Below are positions 26,475 through 33,726 of a DNA stretch of 33,726 nucleotides, one piece after another. The stretch is from Candidatus Bathyarchaeota archaeon RBG_16_48_13 (GTDB lineage: Archaea; Thermoproteota; Bathyarchaeia; RBG-16-48-13): assembly GCA_001775995.1 (NCBI GenBank), contig MEZH01000007.1:9725-43450 (forward strand), given 5' to 3'. The notes under the pieces were generated by a model that saw nothing but the letters and a program-made list of their open reading frames with translations, was not told the DNA's origin and made no database searches. How positions within the stretch are numbered: position 1 is the stretch's first letter; every line of letters begins with the position of its first letter. Both the position numbers and the translations under genes were made by a program.

Positions 26475-28463
26475 TTGAAAGAGGTCATGACAAGCTTTGA
26501 TATTGCGGCCATAGCCGCCGAACTGAGGGAGAGTATTCTCGGAGCCAGTATTAATAACCTTTACCAACTGACTCCAAAGACCATCTTATTAAGACTCCAT
26601 CGCCCCGACCTCAAGCTCATCTTGGAGCTGGGACGGAGGATTAACATCACCAAATACGAGGTTGAGATACCTGAGCGGCCCTCAAACTTCACCATGGTCC
26701 TTAGAAAACACCTGCGTGACGGCCACATATCTAAAATAGAACAGACTGAGTTCGATCGAGTCGTTGAAATTGCAGTTCGGACAGCCGAAGGAGAACGCAC
26801 GGTCGTTGTGGAGCTCTTCAGCAAGGGCAACCTCATATTGACCGGACCTGACGGCAGAATACTCTTTGCCTCTACATACAAGAAGATGCGAGACAGGAAT
26901 ATCCTAGCAGGGGAGCAATTTCACCCAGCTCCCGCGACGGGCATCAACTTTCTCAAAGCCCAAGGAGACTACCTGGTAGACCTCAGAAAATTTGGTTCTT
27001 TGGAGCTCGTCAAAGGCTTGGCTAAGTTGCTCGGCTTGGGAGGATTGTATTCGGAGGAGGCCCTTGTCAGAGCGGGGATTGACAAAATGACTCCTTGCGC
27101 CTCACTCTCCGAAGAGAGCGCTTCAAGGATTCTTGAAGCATTAGAGAGCCTTAAGGCCCAGCTGAAGAACATCGCGCCGGTCATAGTTGTCGAAAGCGAT
27201 GACCGCATGATTGACGTCCTCCCCTTCCCGCTGAAGTCGTACAAAGACAAGAGAACGACGAGATTTGAGACATTCAATGATGCAGCGGACGAATACTTCA
27301 CCAAGCTGTCCTTTGAAGAAACAGCTGAAAAGGGCGCGGGAGACGCTCAGACGCTCATTGCGGAACAGGAGAGAATCAAGGAACAACAGACGAAACAAGT
27401 AGAAGAGATCAAGAGAGACGTGGTTGAAAACCAAGAGACAGGAAACGCGATATTCGGTCATCTAATCGAGATCGAGGACCTTCTGAGCCGCTTAAGAGAC
27501 CAGAGACGTTCAGGGATAGAGTGGGAGGAGATAATAGAAGGGATTAAGAGGGATAAGGAGGAAGGCAAACTTCCTGCGTCCTACTTCCTAAGCATAACTC
27601 CTGAGGAGAGCCTAGTCACATTAGCATTAGAGGGTCGTGAGTTGGCGCTTGACTTCACTCGGACCGCTTCGGAAAACGCCGCCACCTACTACGAAAAAGG
27701 GAAGAAAGCAAAGTCCAAAATTGAAGGCCTCAGAAAGGCCATGGAGGAGACAGAGAAGAAGATGAGGGAGCGCCAACTCCAGAAGAGAGCTGCGGTTGAG
27801 GAGTCTCAAAGAGCAGTCAGGGAGAGGGAGAAGGCGTGGTACGAGAAGTTCCACTGGTTCCGCTCCTCCGAAGGTTTCCTCGTCGTGGCCGGAAAAGATG
27901 CGACCAGCAACGAAGTCCTCTTCAAGAAGTACATGGAGCAAGCGGACATCGTGCTTCACACGGAACTCCCGGGCGCTCCACTCACCGTAATCAAGACTGA
28001 AGGAAAAGAAGTCGACGTGGAGACTATCAAGCAGGCAGCCGAATTCTCGGTTTCATACAGTCGAGCTTGGCGAGAGAAGCTCACTGAAGCAGATATCTAC
28101 TGGGTAAAACCAGAACAGGTGAGCAAAACGCCGCCCTCAGGAGAGTATATCACGAAAGGGAAGTTTGTGATGCGCGGTGACAGAAATTATCTCCACCATA
28201 CCCGTCTCGGAATAGCGATAGGCATCAAAGAGCTGGAGGGGGAGACCGAAATCTTGAGCGGCCCGATCGAAGCGGTGAAGAAAGAAACCAAACTTTTCGT
28301 GGAAATAGTTCCGGGGGACAGGAAGAGCAAGGAACTGGCACACAAGATCAGGGGGTTTTTGGCGCATAGGGCCCCGGAGAATCTGAGAGCTGAGATATTG
28401 AGGCATAAAGAAGAGGAATTCCAGAGGTACATCCCCGGAGGCACTGGCGAGATCTCGAAATGA
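26475..28463 (+). CDS. Rqc2/NEMF/RqcH (NFACT) family ribosome-quality-control protein
   Basis: SFDIAAIAAELRESILGASINNLYQLTPKTILLRLH...KFHWFRSSEGFLVVAGKDATSNEVLFKKYMEQADIVLHTELPGAPLTVIK. Confidence 0.94.
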   Translation: MKEVMTSFDIAAIAAELRESILGASINNLYQLTPKTILLRLHRPDLKLILELGRRINITKYEVEIPERPSNFTMVLRKHLRDGHISKIEQTEFDRVVEIAVRTAEGERTVVVELFSKGNLILTGPDGRILFASTYKKMRDRNILAGEQFHPAPATGINFLKAQGDYLVDLRKFGSLELVKGLAKLLGLGGLYSEEALVRAGIDKMTPCASLSEESASRILEALESLKAQLKNIAPVIVVESDDRMIDVLPFPLKSYKDKRTTRFETFNDAADEYFTKLSFEETAEKGAGDAQTLIAEQERIKEQQTKQVEEIKRDVVENQETGNAIFGHLIEIEDLLSRLRDQRRSGIEWEEIIEGIKRDKEEGKLPASYFLSITPEESLVTLALEGRELALDFTRTASENAATYYEKGKKAKSKIEGLRKAMEETEKKMRERQLQKRAAVEESQRAVREREKAWYEKFHWFRSSEGFLVVAGKDATSNEVLFKKYMEQADIVLHTELPGAPLTVIKTEGKEVDVETIKQAAEFSVSYSRAWREKLTEADIYWVKPEQVSKTPPSGEYITKGKFVMRGDRNYLHHTRLGIAIGIKELEGETEILSGPIEAVKKETKLFVEIVPGDRKSKELAHKIRGFLAHRAPENLRAEILRHKEEEFQRYIPGGTGEISK

Positions 28464-28516
28464 GTCCAGTCAGGCCACGCGAAAAATGAGAACCTGAAAC
28501 ACCGCGGCTCTTAGAC

Positions 28517-28537
28517 CAAAGGTTAATATGACCTTTG
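28517..28537. repeat. Inverted repeat CAAAGGT-TAATATG-ACCTTTG upstream of the CBS gene
   Basis: Perfect 7-bp arms, overlapping a TTAATAT element. Confidence 0.5.
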
Positions 28538-28575
28538 TCGAAATGTCCTACTCAGATCGAAAAGGCGAAGCGCTT

Positions 28576-29175
28576 ATGGGGATCGAAGAGATAGGCGGCA
28601 ATGTTCTAGTGCGCGATATCATGACCAGCCCTGTGATCACCGCTAAGAAGGGCGATTCAATAGAGAAGATAGCGAAAATCATGGAAGAGGATGACATAGG
28701 CAGCGTCATCGTGGTTGACGACAAAGAGAACCCGCTTGGCATAGTGACCGAGCGAGACATTGTTAAGAGGGTGGTCTCGAAGAACATCCTCCCAAGCAAG
28801 TTCAAGGTTGAAGACGCCATGAGCGCTCCATTGGTGACGATCAGCGCCGAGGCAAGCGTCAGCGAGGCTGCCCGCATCATGAGCAGATTGAAGATTCGGA
28901 GACTCGGCGTCTTCTATAAGGGTCGTCTTGAAGGTGTGGTCTCCAGCAAGAACATAGTCGCCGTCACCCCGGAGCTGATGGATATCCTGACCGAGAAAGC
29001 CAGAATAACCAGACCGAACCAAAACTCGGGGAACAAGGTTCACGGGGAATCTCTTCTAGGATACTGCGACGAATGCGGTCACTGGTCAACTTTCCTGAAA
29101 GTGGTTGATGGAAAAAACCTCTGCGAGGACTGCCGCGCCGAGGAAGAGGACGAGGAGGAAGAAGAAAGCACTTAA
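28576..29175 (+). CDS. CBS-domain pair protein with C-terminal zinc ribbon
   Basis: VRDIMTSPVITAKKGDSIEKIAKIMEEDDIGSVIVVDDKENPLGIVTERDIVKRV...VEDAMSAPLVTISAEASVSEAARIM...CDECGHWSTFLKVVDGKNLCEDC. Confidence 0.93.
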   Translation: MGIEEIGGNVLVRDIMTSPVITAKKGDSIEKIAKIMEEDDIGSVIVVDDKENPLGIVTERDIVKRVVSKNILPSKFKVEDAMSAPLVTISAEASVSEAARIMSRLKIRRLGVFYKGRLEGVVSSKNIVAVTPELMDILTEKARITRPNQNSGNKVHGESLLGYCDECGHWSTFLKVVDGKNLCEDCRAEEEDEEEEEST

Positions 29176-29237
29176 TCGTAGTCCTGCTCAAACGCTATTT
29201 ATCATGGTATCTATAATATTCTGCAGAGGTTGGCATC

Positions 29238-30575
29238 GTGCTAGCTGACCTAAGAATTGTCGAAGCTAAACTCTTTACCGCCTCAGGTTTACAGGAAGGC
29301 GGCGTCGCCGTAGATGAGGGCAAGATCGTAAGGGTCGCAAGAGAACCGAATCTGCCGAAAGCCGACCGAACATTGAACCTGTCAGGCAAGATCCTTCTCC
29401 CAGGGTTAATAGACGCCCACGTGCACTTGAGAGATATGGAGCTCTCCTACAAGGAGGACTTCATCTCAGGGACAGCGGCCGCGGCCGCCGGCGGCTTCAC
29501 AACGGTTCTGGACATGCCCAACACGAAACCTCCCACCAACTCTTCTGAGAGGCTGAGGGAGAAAATAGAGGTGGCCAAGGGCAAAATCATGGTGAACGTT
29601 GGGTTCTACTCAAGTTTCCCCGAGGACCAAACGGACTATCCTAGTCTATCGAGTTCAGGTATGACCGCCTTCAAGATCAATCTCTACAAGCCCTCCTCCA
29701 AAATCGATGTGGACGACAGGAAGACTCTCCTAGAAGCGTTCAAAAACGTTGCCAAAGTTGACAGACCCGTCGCCGTCCATGCGGAAGACCGCAGGATGGT
29801 CGAGGAGCTCCAAGCTGGACTGCGGGCGGCCGGCAGGACTAGACCGCTGGATTTCTTATCAGCTCACCCGTCGGAGGCCGAAGAAAAATCGTTGGCAAAG
29901 GTCCTTGACATAGTTCAGTACGCTCTCTGTCGGACGCACTTCTGCCACGTGAGCTCCCACAAATGCATTGCGCCAATCAGAGAAGCGAAGAGATTTCTTG
30001 GGGTGACCTGCGAAACGACACCCCATCATCTACTGCTCACAAAGGACATGATCGTAAGGAAGGGGGGTCAAGCTATTATCGACCCCCCGTTGAGAACCGC
30101 TGAGGACAACTCCAGGTTGATGGACGCCTTCATAAAGGGTGAAGTTGACATCATTGGCAGCGATCACTCACCCCATTCATTAGAGGAGAAGGGTAGGGAG
30201 AATGTTTGGGATATCCCCCCGGGTTTTCCGGGACTGGAGACGACCCTTCCACTGCTGTTCACTAAAGTGAGCGATGGAACAATCCCACTGTATCGCCTGA
30301 TGGAGTCCCTGACCTCAAAGCCAGCTGAGATCTTTCACCTAAAGGGAAAAGGTGCTTTGATGGAGGGATACGACGCTGATTTGACCGCAGTGGACCTCAA
30401 GGAAAGGTTCATAGTAGATCCGTCAGAGTTCAGAACAAAGGCCAAGTATTCCCCATTTGAGGGGTGGAGGCTGATAGGTCGTCCATTCCTGACCGTAGTT
30501 GGCGGATCCGTGGTTTACGAAGACGGGGAGATCACAGCCAAACCCGGACAAGGGGCAATCGTGAAGGCACTTTGA
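29238..30575 (+). CDS. pyrC: Dihydroorotase
   Basis: LPGLIDAHVHLRDMELSYKEDFISGTAAAAAGGFTTVLDMPNTKPPT...IGSDHSPHSLEEKGR. Confidence 0.94.
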   Translation: MLADLRIVEAKLFTASGLQEGGVAVDEGKIVRVAREPNLPKADRTLNLSGKILLPGLIDAHVHLRDMELSYKEDFISGTAAAAAGGFTTVLDMPNTKPPTNSSERLREKIEVAKGKIMVNVGFYSSFPEDQTDYPSLSSSGMTAFKINLYKPSSKIDVDDRKTLLEAFKNVAKVDRPVAVHAEDRRMVEELQAGLRAAGRTRPLDFLSAHPSEAEEKSLAKVLDIVQYALCRTHFCHVSSHKCIAPIREAKRFLGVTCETTPHHLLLTKDMIVRKGGQAIIDPPLRTAEDNSRLMDAFIKGEVDIIGSDHSPHSLEEKGRENVWDIPPGFPGLETTLPLLFTKVSDGTIPLYRLMESLTSKPAEIFHLKGKGALMEGYDADLTAVDLKERFIVDPSEFRTKAKYSPFEGWRLIGRPFLTVVGGSVVYEDGEITAKPGQGAIVKAL

Positions 30576-30576
30576 C

Positions 30577-31080
30577 TTGAAATTCGTCGCCGACGGAATG
30601 CTGGGGAGGCTTGCCAGGTGGATGAGACTCCTCGGTGAGGACGTCCTCTATCTTAAGGATACTGAAGACGAGGAATTGATAGAGGCGGCTTTAGAGGAGA
30701 AAAGAGCTCTGCTGACCAGCGATGTGGCCCTCTACAGGAGAGCTAAGGCACAGAATGTCAATGCGTATGCAGTAGAGGGAAAGACCGAGTCGGATAGGTT
30801 GGCTGAGATCGCTAGGATTTTCAGAATCCCATTAGAGGCAGATCCAAACCGGTCAAGATGTGCGATATGCAATGGCTCGACAGTAGCAACACAAAAGAGG
30901 CGGATCGAGGGGAAGGTGCCTGGCAAAGTCTTTGCCAGGAACATGGACTTCTGGATGTGCAGCAGTTGCGGCAAGATCTATTGGAAGGGTGGCCACTGGC
31001 TCAACATAGACTTAGTCCTCCAAGACGTCAAGCGAATTCTGAAGGAGGACAAAGGAATTAAACGAGTTACGAGGAGTTGA
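30577..31080 (+). CDS. Mut7-C RNase domain (DUF82) protein
   Basis: KFVADGMLGRLARWMRLLGEDVLYLKDTEDEELIEAALEEKRALLTSDVALYRRA...CAICNGSTV...MCSSCGKIYWKGGHW. Confidence 0.93.
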   Translation: MKFVADGMLGRLARWMRLLGEDVLYLKDTEDEELIEAALEEKRALLTSDVALYRRAKAQNVNAYAVEGKTESDRLAEIARIFRIPLEADPNRSRCAICNGSTVATQKRRIEGKVPGKVFARNMDFWMCSSCGKIYWKGGHWLNIDLVLQDVKRILKEDKGIKRVTRS

Positions 31081-31096
31081 GGAAGGAAGGAGATGT

Positions 31097-31726
31097 ATGA
31101 CGTTCAGACTGAGCCTTGATAAGGGCTCATTTCTAGTGAGGCTCTCGCGCGAGGCCATAGGTCATTTCTTGGACACAAGTGAAAAAATCGAGCCGCCCAA
31201 GGAAACGCCAAAAGAACTCCGCGAGAAGTCCGGCGTCTTCGTGACGATTAATTCGATCCGTGGGGAGGCAAGGGAACTTCGGGGATGCATAGGTTACCCG
31301 TATCCAACCAGCCCGCTCGTGGAAGCGACAATCGATTCGGCCATCAACGCCGCGGTCGGCGACCCGAGGTTCCCGCCGCTAAACAAGAAAGAACTTGACT
31401 CAGTCGTCATCGAAGTCAGCGTATTGACCCCCCTTGAGCTAAATAAGGTAGGGGATCCGAGGGATCACATTTCCAAGATAACCATTGGAAAGGATGGACT
31501 CGTGGTTGAGAGAGGGTGGTGCAAGGGCCTTCTCTTGCCCCAGGTCCCGGTGGAAATGGATTGGGACAAGGAGGACTTTCTATCAAACTGCTGTTTGAAG
31601 GCGGGTCTATCCCCTGACTCCTGGCTGCTCGATGGGACGAAAGTGTACAGATTTCAGGCGATCATCTTCAAGGAGACATCTCCCAATGGAGAGGTCAGAC
31701 TCGTAGAATTGGGCGCAGGGAAATAG
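31097..31726 (+). CDS. AMMECR1 domain protein
   Basis: GVFVTINSIRGEARELRGCIGYPYPTSPLVEATIDSAINAAVGDPRFPPLNKKELDSVVIEVSVLTPLE. Confidence 0.95.
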   Translation: MTFRLSLDKGSFLVRLSREAIGHFLDTSEKIEPPKETPKELREKSGVFVTINSIRGEARELRGCIGYPYPTSPLVEATIDSAINAAVGDPRFPPLNKKELDSVVIEVSVLTPLELNKVGDPRDHISKITIGKDGLVVERGWCKGLLLPQVPVEMDWDKEDFLSNCCLKAGLSPDSWLLDGTKVYRFQAIIFKETSPNGEVRLVELGAGK

Positions 31727-31762
31727 TGGATTATTGCAGGCTGAAGCATTCTTGGTGCGAAA

Positions 31763-32941
31763 ATGAGAGCATACATCGCTCCCAACGGCTTGGGCTTGGG
31801 CCATGTCAGTCGTTGCATACCATTCGCCGAAACCCTCAGAGATATGGGTGATGAAATCCTATTCTCCAGCTACAGTGACGGCCTCACGTATCTCCAGAAA
31901 ACAGCCTTCAATCATGTAGCCGCTCCTCCCATCGCTCACAGGGTCCAGAAGGACGGAACGGTTGACTTCAGACTGACCACGGCGAGGCCAGGCCCATTCG
32001 GGTCCGTCCTCATCACGCTTAATCAGCTAGGCTTCGAACTTAGAACGATGAGGGAGTTCAAGCCTGACGTCGTGGTGTCTGACTCGAGGGCGACGCCGAT
32101 CGTGGCCGCCAAGATGCTTGACGTCCCCAGAATAACAATATTAAACCAGTTTCAGGTCGTCATCCCCCGAAGACGGAGGTTTCTGAGGTTGGCTAAGCTG
32201 GCTGATGCCGGCGTTCTGACCATAGTGGGGAAGATCTGGTCTCTCTCAGACAAGATTCTGATCCCCGATTTCCCACCCCCATTCACCGTTTCTTGGAATC
32301 AGAAGATCCCTCCCGGGTACAGTAGCAAGATAAGGCTCATAGGTCCTATCCTGACAACCTATCCTAGCCAATTGCCCAGCAAGGAAGAACTGAGGAGAGA
32401 GCTAGGCTTCGACGATAGGCCGCTGATCTTCGCCCCCATCAGTGGTCCCATGTTGGAGAAGGCTTACTTTGAAGGTATCTTGCAGCAAGCTCTGAAAGAA
32501 TTCCCCCGTGACTATCAGATATTGATGACCTTGGGAAACCCGAAATTCAAGAAAAATGTCATCAAGAAAGGCGACTTCTCCGTGTACCACTGGGTGAAGA
32601 ACAGATTCGAGTTCCTTAAGGCCTGTGATCTGGTAATATGCAGGGGAGGCCATGGATCCATAACCCAGGCCATAGCCTATGGCAAGCCCATGATCATCGT
32701 TCCGACCCCCAATCACTCGGAACAAGCCGCAAACTCCAAGAGGGCAGAAGCGCTGGGCGTCGCAAAGATTGTAGACCAGAAGGAGTTGGATTCTTTGACC
32801 TTGTTGAAGGCCACCGAGGAGATACTAGGAAGAAGTCACTACAGGGATAGAACTTCCGTGATAACAGCCCAGTTAAAGGACTCGAACGCCGTGGCTGAAG
32901 TTGTGGAAGAGGCTCGACGAATTGGCAGGGCGAATCGTTAG
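31763..32941 (+). CDS. MurG-like/UDP-glycosyltransferase family protein
   Basis: MRAYIAPNGLGLGHVSRCIPFAETLRDMGDEILFSSYS...ACDLVICRGGHGSITQAIAYGKPMIIVPTPNHSEQAANSKRAEALGVAKIVD. Confidence 0.88.
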   Translation: MRAYIAPNGLGLGHVSRCIPFAETLRDMGDEILFSSYSDGLTYLQKTAFNHVAAPPIAHRVQKDGTVDFRLTTARPGPFGSVLITLNQLGFELRTMREFKPDVVVSDSRATPIVAAKMLDVPRITILNQFQVVIPRRRRFLRLAKLADAGVLTIVGKIWSLSDKILIPDFPPPFTVSWNQKIPPGYSSKIRLIGPILTTYPSQLPSKEELRRELGFDDRPLIFAPISGPMLEKAYFEGILQQALKEFPRDYQILMTLGNPKFKKNVIKKGDFSVYHWVKNRFEFLKACDLVICRGGHGSITQAIAYGKPMIIVPTPNHSEQAANSKRAEALGVAKIVDQKELDSLTLLKATEEILGRSHYRDRTSVITAQLKDSNAVAEVVEEARRIGRANR

Positions 32942-33726
32942 GTCAGCGTTTTTCGCTCGAGTTTCCTCGTGGCTTCCTCGATAACCGAATCCAGCCTAAG
33001 TTTCCTCTCCAGCCGTTTGATCATCTCCTCTTCGAGTAGAGCAGATGGATCCCAGGACTTCTCAGTAGGGACCTTGACCGGAGGCTCGTATCCCTCGATC
33101 TTCTTTGTCAACTCTCTGAGATCCTCTTGCCCGAGGCTTGTCAGCGGCCTGTAGACGGGGAGAGACGACGCCTGATCGATGAGTCTGAGATTTCTGAGCG
33201 TGAAGAACTCTGAGTAGTCGAACATCTCGCCACTGATCAGCCCTTCTGCGTGTTCCTTCTCCGCTATCATGGATGAGATCTTTGTCATCGTCCGCTTCTT
33301 CAGTATGTACGCGATCTCCTCGCCGTGCTTCGCAGAGATTTCTTCATATGGATAGGCCAGCGTGATGGAATAATAGGGAAAGAGTTTCAACGGAACGTAT
33401 TCTCTGAGCAAGGAAATCGCCTGGACGGCCTCACCCTCATCCTCTCTCTTGGGAGGCAAGCTGAAGGATACCGGAAGAACCATGGCGCCCCTCTTCATCA
33501 TCATCCATGAAGCAGCGAGGCTTAGAGATCGTCCTGAGATCATCCCAATCGCCCGCCCCTGGAAGCCAATCGGGAGACCACCGGGCCCGTACATGACCGT
33601 GCTGTAAACGTATGCCCATTCTTCCCTAGCTTCAACGTGTATGACAGTATCAGGCTCAGTCAGGTTCACCCTCACTCCTCTTCCTGCGAGCCGGTTGAGA
33701 ATTGCGGCGCCTCCGCTGAACTCCAG
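32938..33726 (-). CDS. ThiI-like THUMP/PP-loop protein with degenerate active site (truncated by window edge)
   Basis: Open to the edge: LEFSGGAAILNRLAGRGVRVNLTEPDTVIHVEAREEWAYVYSTVMYGPGGLPIGFQGRAIGMISGRSLSLAASWMMMKRG...LRNLRLIDQASSLPVYRPLTSLGQEDLRELTKKIEGYE. Resembles ThiI except at catalytic positions. Confidence 0.82.
   Translation of the reverse strand: MEFSGGAAILNRLAGRGVRVNLTEPDTVIHVEAREEWAYVYSTVMYGPGGLPIGFQGRAIGMISGRSLSLAASWMMMKRGAMVLPVSFSLPPKREDEGEAVQAISLLREYVPLKLFPYYSITLAYPYEEISAKHGEEIAYILKKRTMTKISSMIAEKEHAEGLISGEMFDYSEFFTLRNLRLIDQASSLPVYRPLTSLGQEDLRELTKKIEGYEPPVKVPTEKSWDPSALLEEEMIKRLERKLRLDSVIEEATRKLERKTLT

Noticed and set aside
1-33726. CRISPR arrays, tRNA/rRNA genes, transposases, toxin-antitoxin or defence islands
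   Set aside because: No regularly spaced repeats, no tRNA T-loop/cloverleaf pattern noticed and no matching protein motifs seen by eye.
1-33726. Genome-wide pyrrolysine recoding of TAG
   Set aside because: TAG ends many intact genes here (e.g. pth2, ilvE, Tes-like, TrmB, MFS, mmsA), so TAG is an ordinary stop.

Overview
This looks like an ordinary archaeal chromosomal window, probably euryarchaeal or Thermoplasmata-like judging from gene content. It is densely packed with housekeeping genes on both strands. I recognise: the N-terminus of a CDC48 AAA ATPase (cut by the left edge), a D-2-hydroxyacid dehydrogenase, EF-1beta with a small zinc-ribbon gene, a geranylgeranyl reductase, Pth2-TruD, inositol-1-phosphate synthase, a branched-chain aminotransferase, a tetraether-synthase-like radical SAM protein with a divergent TrmB-family regulator, an LMW phosphatase, an MFS transporter, an SDR, an OB-fold protein, a Mer-like LLM oxidoreductase, an Fe-ADH, MmsA, a PPC/DUF296 protein, two ferritin-like proteins, a cupin, both fumarase subunits, RadA, an Rqc2/NEMF homolog, a CBS protein, dihydroorotase, Mut7-C, AMMECR1, a MurG-like glycosyltransferase and a ThiI-like protein (cut by the right edge). 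I found no CRISPR array, tRNA, rRNA or transposase. The best leads are: a ThiI paralog that appears catalytically dead; a small Cys-rich ORF missing from the track that is interrupted by one in-frame TAG; the Tes/TrmB divergent pair and nearby lipid genes; a PIP-box-like tail on the small protein after RadA; a frameshifted FAD oxidoreductase in a distinct-looking, repeat-flanked segment; and several perfect inverted repeats in intergenic regions. I see no convincing new multi-gene defence or mobile system. All family calls come from reading the translations; no searches were run.
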